Source: Coriobacteriia bacterium
GTDB lineage: Bacteria; Actinomycetota; Coriobacteriia; Anaerosomatales; PHET01
DNA: 34,504 nt
Assembly: GCA_009779675.1 (NCBI GenBank)
Contig: WRDS01000010.1
Coordinates: 1 to 34,504 of the forward strand
Direction of reading: 5' to 3'
A program made the translations under genes and the position numbers. The notes under the pieces were generated by a model. The model did no database searches. It saw only the letters and a list, made by a program, of their open reading frames with translations, and was not told the origin of the DNA. Shown piece by piece: positions 23,026 through 34,504 of this stretch. The stretch's first letter is position 1; the number at the start of each line of letters is the position of its first letter.

Positions 23026-24071
23026 CTAACGGCCTCATCGACCGTATCGAAGCATAGGTCGATGTGCGCCCCCTTGACACCGCCTCCTGTGTCGGCTGCC
23101 ACCGCCTCGCCATAACCGGGGACGTATATCCGCGTACCAAGCGGGATGACGCTTTTATCCACTGCGACCACGCCACGCCGGGCCAGGGCCCCTGTCGCTG
23201 TCCTTGAGTTCATGCCGGACTGTTGGGGGGAGTAGCCGGTTGCCACAACATCCATCTTGGTGCCCGAGTACGTGCCCGAATGCGACCGCGATGAGGACCT
23301 TGATGCATGTTCCGAGTGCTCGGTCTCAGACCGCCTTCCCGATCTTGAGGACGACGGGCCTGAGGACGATGCCGAGCCCACCGCGACAAGCCTCGGACGC
23401 GGCTCGACTACAACCTGCTCGTCTGTAAGCACCGGAATGCCCTCGATGCCGTTCACCACAAGGATCCGGTAGATCTTGAGCAGGGTGCCTGGGCTACCCT
23501 CGTCTAAGACCCGCATGGCACCCTGTGCAAGTGTAGGGTCGTCCTGCTCCTTGGTGCCCGCAGCGATCACCGACTCCTCACACTTGATCTTCGCGACCGC
23601 GTCAGGAACGGCAATGCTCATGCCCGGCATCAGCGGGCTTGAGATGTCCGGTGTCACACCTGGGACGCCAGCCGGGTCAACGCCTGCGGCCACAAGCGCA
23701 TCCGCCACCGTCTCGCCCACCACAGCAAGCTCGACAAGCTCGGTGCCGAACCTGACAGTGACCGGCACCGCTTTGCGCACGATGATCGTCATGCCCTGTT
23801 TGAGCCTCTGCTCAAGGGATGGCCCCACGACATCCGCATCATCAAGCCTGATGCCGGCATCCTCAAGCGCACCGGCAACATTTGATGCCTGCGTCTTCAT
23901 CTCACGTGAATGCCCGTCAACAACAACAGTGATCTCGGTTTGCGCAAAAACGAATCCCGCAATACTGAGCACGACTATCAGCGCAGGCACCGCCGCAACA
24001 ACAAAAAGATTCCGCGTTAAAAGATTCCGCGTTTGCAAAAGCCCTATCAGCCTGCTTGACCGGAAACGCAC
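22986..24071 (-). CDS. YabE/Rpf-like secreted wall protein (DUF348, G5, 3D domain)
   Basis: 361 residues from GTG 24071 (AAAGGGG upstream). One membrane/signal helix is at about 22-44, followed by DUF348-type segments (TEITVVVDGHSREMKTQASNV; VRFGTELVELAVVGETVADAL), a G5-like part (VVNGIEGIPVLTDEQVVVEP), a Ser/Arg-rich linker and a C-terminal 3D domain (about 275-360) with GYSPQQSGMNSRTATG, VDKSVIPLGTRIYVPGYG and ADTGGGVKGAHIDLCF. The 3D domain, with its conserved aspartates, is shared with MltA/YocH-type hydrolases and suggests a lytic transglycosylase-like wall function. No Rpf lysozyme-like domain is present. The N-terminus carries an in-frame 15-bp duplication. It precedes ksgA as yabE does in Bacillus, but rnmV is missing between them. 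Confidence 0.9.
   Translation of the reverse strand: MRFRSSRLIGLLQTRNLLTRNLFVVAAVPALIVVLSIAGFVFAQTEITVVVDGHSREMKTQASNVAGALEDAGIRLDDADVVGPSLEQRLKQGMTIIVRKAVPVTVRFGTELVELAVVGETVADALVAAGVDPAGVPGVTPDISSPLMPGMSIAVPDAVAKIKCEESVIAAGTKEQDDPTLAQGAMRVLDEGSPGTLLKIYRILVVNGIEGIPVLTDEQVVVEPRPRLVAVGSASSSGPSSSRSGRRSETEHSEHASRSSSRSHSGTYSGTKMDVVATGYSPQQSGMNSRTATGALARRGVVAVDKSVIPLGTRIYVPGYGEAVAADTGGGVKGAHIDLCFDTVDEAVRWGRRSVTITILD
24004..24033. repeat. 15-bp in-frame tandem duplication
   Basis: AAAAGATTCCGCGTT is present twice head-to-tail (24004-24018, 24019-24033), duplicating five codons (TRNLL / TRNLF) just before the signal helix of the YabE-like protein. Confidence 0.8.
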
Positions 24072-24409
24072 CCATACCCCTTTGGCTTGGCAACAGATCC
24101 GCCATTAGATGACATCTTGGCAATAATAGCCTACCGCGACAAACGGCTTCAGGCAAATGCGCAGGTCGCATCATGGATGTGCGGGCTGCCAATGGATCTG
24201 CCTCCACAGATCTGCCCTCATGGGTCTAGCCGAGGCGGTAACCTGGCCGAAGTGGCACTCGGCACATCGAGGTAGAGTCACTGACATTGTTTTCAAGTGC
24301 AGGTGTTTTGGCTGAAAGCCCTTGTCTTGACTTCCAGTTCTCGATTGTCGGGCTTGCCGAGCAGGGATCGCCTGCGACCTCTTGGGGCAGGCGACCCCCC
24401 TTCACGGCG
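24072..24409. other. Intergenic region upstream of the YabE-like gene
   Basis: 338 nt without a gene. It holds a small inverted repeat (GATCTG-N6-CAGATC, 24195-24212) and a larger hairpin (24364-24397, arms of about 11 bp around CGCCTGC with one bulge) after the end of the membrane-anchored protein gene. The hairpin lacks a T-run on the minus strand. A promoter for the YabE-like gene could be TTGCCT-17-TAGGCT on the minus strand, but the match is weak. Confidence 0.45.
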
Positions 24410-25279
24410 CTACTTCTCATACACGCTTTTATATCTATCCCTATCCCGTATCTCTGGCGGCAGCTTCGCCTCTGCGCCTTTGTTGTTGGCAGCAGCAACA
24501 TACCGAGCGAACACCTCTGACTTCTTGAGGTGCTCACTGATCGATTTCTGTTTATTCGACCCTGCGGCTTTTTCGATACGGTTCAACTCGGCTACGATAC
24601 CGTCTTCCAGAGGAACGGTGCCAAAGGGGCCAACGACCCCCAGCGTCTTTCTGTCTGATTCGACTATGGCTGAAAACACATAGACCCCTTCAGGCTCTAG
24701 CAAGAAATCGTTTCTGTAGAGGAGTTCTGCGCGCAATCCGTCTTTTGAAATGCCCCCTCGCTTCGTTATGAAGACCATCTGCCCTGTCTTCATATTTCCC
24801 TTAATTACCTCCAAGACGGTCACATTGTGGTCGGTCGTGGGATACGGCAGCGAATCGGGGTGCCGCGTGCCCACACACCTCTCGACGCGACCGACAAATA
24901 CGTAATCCCTGGCTGCGACAAATAAATCGGGGTTGCTCTCATCGAACGAGGGTTGCGAGTGATTGCTGAACACAGGAAGCCCGTTGATCGTGCGCTCCCC
25001 ATTCTCCGGCTCAAGGTAAGAAAGATCCGGGTTGCCCGCCGGATCCTCACGTAGGACAGTCCCGCGTATTGCTGCAGCAACATCCACCTCCCTAAGCGCG
25101 TTCTCCGAGCCCGTACGGGGAAACGCCCCTTGCTCCGGGGCGGGGGCACCTGTCGCCTCGCGCACCGAGACGGGGACACCCGCCTTCTCGCGCACGTTTT
25201 GACCCGCCCTCCATGCAACGAGGGCCAACGCAAGCACCAGCAGCACTGCAAGTGCCGATGCCAGTTTTTTGCAAGACAT
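24410..25279 (-). CDS. Membrane-anchored protein with putative OB/NTR-like domain, coupled to the giant protease
   Basis: 289 residues. Residues 1-25 are a signal or anchor helix (LASALAVLLVLALALVAW); there is no lipobox. The exposed core (about 115-225) reads YVFVGRVERCVGT, VTVLEVIKGNMKTGQMVFI, GGISKDG, LEPEGVYVFSAIVES and GPFGTVPLEDG. This strand order recalls a group of secreted Gram-positive proteins of unknown function and, more loosely, NTR/TIMP-like OB folds. The C-terminal tail (230-289) is helical and basic. GAGGAG lies 6 nt before the ATG and overlaps the stop codon of the giant gene, so its translation is coupled. A role as inhibitor or localiser of the upstream protease is an inference from position and fold resemblance. 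The N-terminal Cys that real TIMPs use is absent. Confidence 0.7.
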   Translation of the reverse strand: MSCKKLASALAVLLVLALALVAWRAGQNVREKAGVPVSVREATGAPAPEQGAFPRTGSENALREVDVAAAIRGTVLREDPAGNPDLSYLEPENGERTINGLPVFSNHSQPSFDESNPDLFVAARDYVFVGRVERCVGTRHPDSLPYPTTDHNVTVLEVIKGNMKTGQMVFITKRGGISKDGLRAELLYRNDFLLEPEGVYVFSAIVESDRKTLGVVGPFGTVPLEDGIVAELNRIEKAAGSNKQKSISEHLKKSEVFARYVAAANNKGAEAKLPPEIRDRDRYKSVYEK

Positions 25280-25289
25280 TGTCTACTCC

Positions 25290-30875
<5,586 letters not shown>

Positions 30876-30906
30876 ATGCCTGGCGCTTCGTGCATGCCTT
30901 CGTAAG

Positions 30907-30922
30907 CATCTTAAGACCTCCC
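30907..30922 (-). promoter_or_regulatory. Strong ribosome-binding site and ATG, out of frame with the giant gene
   Basis: GGGAGG (30917-30922) then 7 nt then ATG (30907-30909). Read from this ATG the frame passes through the GA tract and stops at TAA (30829-30831) after 26 codons. The distance from the ATG to the first codon of the main frame (30875) is 34 nt, so +2 or -4 bases (one repeat unit gained or two lost) would join it in frame to the 1,850-residue body. Confidence 0.75.
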
Positions 30923-31092
30923 GGGGCTAGAACCTGCGGCACCTGCTTTTTTGCATCTTGCTAAGCGGATCACTCCAGTGGTTGAGCTGAATACTACCAT
31001 TTCCGCCAACATCGCGCATAGATCACGCATCGCTAAGCAATAAAAACAATCGCTGATGACTGCCCGAGCCTGCATGGGCCACCAGGGCTGTT

Positions 31093-31734
31093 TTATCCCA
31101 ACCGCCCCAGTCCCTCGTAGGTCGATTGCGCCCGCGCTATGTTCGAGGCGCGCACAAGGTCTGCGCCGATCGACTCGGCCTGGGCAATGGCTCCCGGATG
31201 CATCTCAATATCCCCTGGCTTGTCGACCTCTGTGAACTCGGCAAGGTGGCTCATTTCAACGCCGAGGACCCCGAATACGCTTTTTGTGGACGTGACCGCG
31301 CACTGGGCACCAAAGGGATCGCCGCCTCCGGCTACCAGAAGCAGTGCGCCTGGCCGCTTCGCGCCGGTGCGCTCCTGGCGCAGGACATACCTGCGCGCCC
31401 AATAGGGCTGGCACCTGTCGTAGAACGCCTTAAGCTGCGCTGGCACGCCCGCGAAATAAACCGGGCTGACAACAGCCACCGCGCAGGCCGTCTCCAGCAG
31501 CGGGTAGATATCCTCCATGCCGTCGTGTACTGCGCACATACCTGTGCGCTCGCAGGCACCACATCCCTTACAGGGCGCTATTTCTGCAAGGGGGACGGCC
31601 ACCGGGACGGCCACGCCCCCCTCGGCACCCACGCCGCGTGCCAAGGCATCGGCGAGGCGGTCGGAGTTCCCCCCTCGGCGAGGGCTTCCGACGATGCATA
31701 GGATGCGCGGGGCGTCTGCGGGCTCGGCGCTCAC
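31093..31734 (-). CDS. Flavodoxin-fold NADPH-dependent FMN reductase / iron-sulfur flavoprotein
   Basis: 213 residues. FMN phosphate loop GSPRRGGNSDRLADAL (near 16-31), the cysteine cluster CKGCGACERTGMC (near 54-66), which in the archaeal and clostridial ISF proteins binds [4Fe-4S], and the isoalloxazine loop VVSPVYFAGVPAQLKAFYDR. The enzyme is a cytoplasmic electron carrier or quinone/FMN reductase of anaerobes. Only four cysteines with close spacing are seen, so an iron-sulfur centre is probable but not certain. It starts at GTG 31734, overlapping the tatD stop (GTGA), so the three genes metG-tatD-flavoprotein form one operon. This gene is not part of the usual Bacillus-type order. Confidence 0.88.
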   Translation of the reverse strand: MSAEPADAPRILCIVGSPRRGGNSDRLADALARGVGAEGGVAVPVAVPLAEIAPCKGCGACERTGMCAVHDGMEDIYPLLETACAVAVVSPVYFAGVPAQLKAFYDRCQPYWARRYVLRQERTGAKRPGALLLVAGGGDPFGAQCAVTSTKSVFGVLGVEMSHLAEFTEVDKPGDIEMHPGAIAQAESIGADLVRASNIARAQSTYEGLGRLG

Positions 31735-32678
31735 GGGCGCGCCCTGTCAAGCAGCCCGATCGCAGAGGAATAGGCGCTCTCTAAGAAGCTGTCTGCCGGT
31801 TCGGGCCGAACCCTCGTGAGGGCAGCCGCCGTGAAAGCCACCAGCGCAGGCTCGCCCCGGCATCCCCTGAAGGGTTCCGGTGCCATGAATGGGCAGTCCG
31901 TCTCGGTGAGGACGCGGTCAAGCGGGGCGGCGGCGGCGGCGAGCCGGATGTCCTCGGCCTTCTTGAACGTCACCAGCCCCCCAAACGCCACATGACATCC
32001 CAGCTCCAGGAAGGGCAGCATCTGTTCCGGGCCGAGCGTGTAGCAGTGCAGGATCGCTCCGGCCTCGGGCATCCCGACAGAGCGGAGTATCCCAAGCCCG
32101 TCGTCATGCGCCTCCCTGAGGTGGAGCACGGCGGGCAGCGCAAACTCGTGGGCAAGCTCCAGGTGCCTCTGGAACCGATCCCTTTGCACCTCGCGGGGAG
32201 AATGGTCGTAGTGGTAGTCAAGACCGGCCTCACCCAGCGCACACGTCAGCGGGTGCGCGAGAAGCGCGCGCAGCTCGCGCTCCGCGCCCGCACCGTAGTC
32301 CTTGGCGTTGTGTGGGTGCGCCCCTACGATCACCCGGACACGTGGCACGGGGGATGCATCGCCGAGCGCATCACCGCCCCGCGGGGGCGCGTGCCCGCCG
32401 AGCATCTCCGCCGCCGCCTGCGTCCAGCGGTCGAGCTCGGCGTAGGTGCGGGCAGCGTCCTCGGTCACATCGGCAACCGTCGCAATGAAACCCACGCCCG
32501 CACGTGCGGCACGCGCAAGTGCGCACGCGGGATCGTCAAGCATGTCGAGGTGCGCATGCGTGTCGGCCACCGGCGCGCCGAGCTGCGGCAAAGCGACCGG
32601 CCGTCCTTTCGAGTCAGCGAACAGGGGTTCCGCCGCCGTGTCCGCGACCCCTTCTTTGCACTGCTCCCCCACGGTCAC
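31731..32678 (-). CDS. tatD: TatD family metal-dependent hydrolase (DNase)
   Basis: 315 residues. TIM-barrel metal ligands are all visible: DTHAHLDML, GEAGLDYHYD, VLHLREAHDD, HCYTLG and TETDCPFMAP. TatD proteins are Mg-dependent 3'-5' exonucleases or DNases linked to DNA repair and RNA quality control. The N-terminal 35 residues and an insert near 85-110 (GGHAPPRGGDALGD) are longer than the usual 255-residue family. GTG 32678 overlaps the metG stop by 4 nt (GTGA). The metG-tatD pair is widely conserved and equals metS-yabD of Bacillus. Confidence 0.93.
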   Translation of the reverse strand: MTVGEQCKEGVADTAAEPLFADSKGRPVALPQLGAPVADTHAHLDMLDDPACALARAARAGVGFIATVADVTEDAARTYAELDRWTQAAAEMLGGHAPPRGGDALGDASPVPRVRVIVGAHPHNAKDYGAGAERELRALLAHPLTCALGEAGLDYHYDHSPREVQRDRFQRHLELAHEFALPAVLHLREAHDDGLGILRSVGMPEAGAILHCYTLGPEQMLPFLELGCHVAFGGLVTFKKAEDIRLAAAAAPLDRVLTETDCPFMAPEPFRGCRGEPALVAFTAAALTRVRPEPADSFLESAYSSAIGLLDRARP

Positions 32679-34252
32679 ACAGCGTCTTTTTCGATGCGAG
32701 GAAAGAGCGGGTCGCCCTTCTCGACATGGCTCCCAGGCCGAGTGCCTCCCCAGCGGGACTCCTCGGCAAGTGTGGTCACCGCGTTGATATCGCCGAGCCC
32801 CAGGCGTCGCCAGACCTCTGCCGAGGTCTGCGGCATGACAGGCGCGATGAACAGGGCAGCGATCCTCACCGCTTCAAGGGCGTTATATATGACCGTCTTT
32901 AGACGCGGAGTGGTCTCGGGCGACTTCGCCAGGTTCCACGGCGCGGAGTCCTCGATGTAGCGGTTGGTCGCCTTGACCAGATCCCAAGCGCTCTCAAGGG
33001 CAGCGCCGTAGTCGAGGCGCGCCATCGCCTCGTCGTAGCGGCCCGGAAGGTCGCGGGCGACGGCGGCCAGCACACCGTCCGCGGCGTCGACGGCATCGCC
33101 CCCGGGGTCAGGGACTGCGCCGTCAAAATACTTGCCCACCATGTTAAAGAGCCTGGAGCAGAGGTTCCCCCAGTCGTTGGCAAGGTCCCCGTTATAGCGC
33201 TGCACCATCGACTCGATCGAGATCGAGCCATCTTGGCCAAATGAGACGTCCCTCAAGAAGTAATACCGATACGCATCCGCCCCGAACTGCCGGACGAGAT
33301 CCGCGGGCGCAACCGCGTTACCTTTGCTTTTGCTCATCTTCTCGCCTTTGGCGAGCAAGAAGCCGTGCGCGAACACCCGCTGCGGAAGATCCAGACCCGC
33401 AGCCATGAGCAACGCCGGCCAGATGACGCAATGGAACCGGATGATGTCCTTGCCCACAAAGTGGATGTGCGCCGGCCAGCAACGCGCAAACTCACCCGCG
33501 TCGTCCGGATCACCATAGCCCACGGCGGTCACGTAGTTGATGAGCGCATCGAACCAGACATACACCGTGTGAGAGGCATCCCACGGCAGCGGTATGCCCC
33601 ACTTCACGTTGGCGCGCGAGATCGAAAGGTCCCTCAGGCCACCTCGCACAAAGCTCAAGACCTCGTTGCGCCTGCTTGGGGGGCCGATGAAGTCAGGGTT
33701 CTCCTCGAAATACCCGAGCAGCCGGTCCTGGTACGCCGAGAGACGGAAGAAGTAGTTCTCCTCACGCACGAGCTCGACATCACGCCCGCATTGAGGGCAT
33801 TTCCCGCCCTCAAGCTGCTCCTCGGTCCAGTAGGTCTCGTCAGGGACACAGTACCAGCCATCATAAAGCCCCTTGTATATGTCGCCCTGGTCATAGAGGG
33901 TCTTGGCAAGCGTTTGGACCGCCCGTACATGCCGAGGCTCTGTCGTACGGATAAAGTCGTCGTTCGTGATGCCGAGCAGCTCCCACGCACCGAGGAACTT
34001 CTCGGCAAGGTTGTCGCACCACTCCTGAGGCTCTATGCCGTGCTCGACCGCCGCCTGTTCGACCTTCTGGCCGTGCTCGTCCAAGCCGGTGAGGAAGAAC
34101 ACATTATCGCCGAGAAGACGGCGGTACCTGGCAAGGGCATCCGCCGCTATCGTGGTGTATGCAGTCCCCAGATGGGGCACCGAGTTCACGTAATAGATGG
34201 GCGTGGTGAGGAAGAAGCTGGGCTTCGGGGGAATCGGCGTTGTTTTAGGCAT
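32675..34252 (-). CDS. metG: Methionyl-tRNA synthetase
   Basis: 525 residues, class I synthetase charging both Met-tRNAs, including the tRNA-fMet seen at 5216. HIGH-type motif HLGTAY (near 27-32) and KMSKS (near 307-311) are present, with FVGKDIIRFHCVIWPALL before it. The zinc-knuckle region shows WYCVPDETYW and KCPQCG, that is three of four cysteines, with Asp where the second Cys usually stands. It lacks the C-terminal tRNA-binding EMAP/Trbp111 domain. The ATG at 34252 follows a leader with a GACCGC-CTTGC-GCGGTC hairpin. First gene of a tight operon with tatD and the flavoprotein. Confidence 0.97.
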   Translation of the reverse strand: MPKTTPIPPKPSFFLTTPIYYVNSVPHLGTAYTTIAADALARYRRLLGDNVFFLTGLDEHGQKVEQAAVEHGIEPQEWCDNLAEKFLGAWELLGITNDDFIRTTEPRHVRAVQTLAKTLYDQGDIYKGLYDGWYCVPDETYWTEEQLEGGKCPQCGRDVELVREENYFFRLSAYQDRLLGYFEENPDFIGPPSRRNEVLSFVRGGLRDLSISRANVKWGIPLPWDASHTVYVWFDALINYVTAVGYGDPDDAGEFARCWPAHIHFVGKDIIRFHCVIWPALLMAAGLDLPQRVFAHGFLLAKGEKMSKSKGNAVAPADLVRQFGADAYRYYFLRDVSFGQDGSISIESMVQRYNGDLANDWGNLCSRLFNMVGKYFDGAVPDPGGDAVDAADGVLAAVARDLPGRYDEAMARLDYGAALESAWDLVKATNRYIEDSAPWNLAKSPETTPRLKTVIYNALEAVRIAALFIAPVMPQTSAEVWRRLGLGDINAVTTLAEESRWGGTRPGSHVEKGDPLFPRIEKDAV

Positions 34253-34288
34253 GATGATTGCGCTCCGAACGTGATGTGGTTTTTATGT

Positions 34289-34305
34289 GACCGCCTTGCG
34301 CGGTC
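34289..34305. promoter_or_regulatory. Small hairpin in the metG leader
   Basis: GACCGC (34289-34294) and GCGGTC (34300-34305) pair around a 5-nt loop, about 37 nt before the metG ATG. No T-box specifier or ACCGC-antiterminator layout was recognised, so its role is open. Confidence 0.35.
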
Positions 34306-34326
34306 TGCATCTCGAAGCATACCTTA

Positions 34327-34364
34327 ATAGCAGGCACACGGCAGGATAGCAGGCACGCAGCAGG
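34327..34364. repeat. 19-bp tandem repeat upstream of metG
   Basis: ATAGCAGGCACACGGCAGG and ATAGCAGGCACGCAGCAGG lie head-to-tail (34327-34345, 34346-34364), two mismatches, in the promoter region of metG. Confidence 0.65.
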
Positions 34365-34421
34365 TATGCGATGCGGCAAAATGTCACATCGTGCGGGTTG
34401 TCGTTTGAGATTTTGCATGCG

Positions 34422-34483
34422 GCTCGTGCGCGATGCGGTAGATGCGCGATGCAGCTAACGCAGCTCGTGCGCGATGCGGTAGA
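34422..34483. repeat. 21-bp direct repeat, 41-bp period, at the right edge
   Basis: A 21-bp sequence beginning GCTCGTGCGCGATGCGGTAG occurs identically at 34422-34442 and 34463-34483, with a partial copy (GCGCGATGC) at 34444-34452 between. With the 19-bp tandem next to it, the whole metG upstream region is repetitive. No gene is visible from 34253 to the end of the window. Confidence 0.7.
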
Positions 34484-34504
34484 CCGCGTTCCGGGAAAGC
34501 CCCA

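Noticed and set aside
24364-24397. Hairpin considered as a rho-independent terminator
   Set aside because: Good stem but no T-run on the minus strand, so reported only as a hairpin within the intergenic entry.
34253-34326. T-box riboswitch in the metG leader
   Set aside because: No specifier loop or T-box sequence was found; only a 6-bp hairpin is visible.

Overview
The window reads as chromosomal DNA of a high-GC Gram-positive bacterium. It is most likely an actinobacterium of the Coriobacteriia type: high-GC codon use, many GTG/TTG starts, an NfnAB-type flavoprotein pair that suggests anaerobic redox metabolism, and a Bacillus-like housekeeping gene order without sporulation genes other than spoVG, veg and a yabE-like gene. 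The lineage is inferred from gene content and order and was not tested by any search.

Layout. 1-654: start of a minus-strand cytochrome-c-assembly-like membrane protein that leaves the window. 655-1286: a regulatory or non-coding stretch with a perfect 16-bp inverted repeat, phased direct repeats, a sigma70-like promoter and a CRP/FNR-type dyad, ahead of a small flavin-type oxidoreductase (1287-1715). 1712-4949: accessory genes on the minus strand, namely a small membrane protein, an unusual AbiEi plus sigma-region-4 fusion protein, and a rifamycin ADP-ribosyltransferase (arr), bounded by tRNA-fMet (5216-5292). 5612-10565: plus-strand NlpC/P60 hydrolase, tldD, tldE and a degenerate M23 protein. 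10549-13843: minus-strand overlapping operon of nfnA, nfnB, a LytTR regulator with a degenerate receiver, and DUF951. 14057-15259: M23 endopeptidase.

15354-34252 (minus strand, read right to left): metG, tatD, a flavoprotein, then a giant secreted protein with a partner, then yabE-like, rsmA/ksgA, veg, ispE, a nucleotidyltransferase, spoVG, tRNA-Gln, glmU, prs, rplY (ctc), pth. Apart from the flavoprotein, the giant protein with its partner, the nucleotidyltransferase and the tRNA, this is the order of the classical Bacillus metS-yabD-yabE-ksgA-veg-ispE-spoVG-glmU-prs-ctc-pth block. The block couples translation (tRNA charging, rRNA methylation, L25, tRNA recycling) with precursor supply for the cell wall and nucleotides (GlmU, Prs, IspE).

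The most interesting part is 24410-30930. A 1,861-residue secreted protein is built from an RHS/DNRLRE-like head, two fibronectin-III-like modules, three large beta-helix units and a C-terminal matrixin-type zinc protease. It begins at a (GA)n dinucleotide tract. The best ribosome-binding site and ATG, just upstream of the tract, are out of frame with the body by exactly an amount that gaining one or losing two repeat units would correct, which is the hallmark of a phase-variable gene. Its stop codon abuts the Shine-Dalgarno of a membrane-anchored protein whose core looks like an OB/NTR (TIMP-like) fold, so a coupled protease and modulator pair is possible. The pair sits as an insertion in an otherwise conserved housekeeping block.
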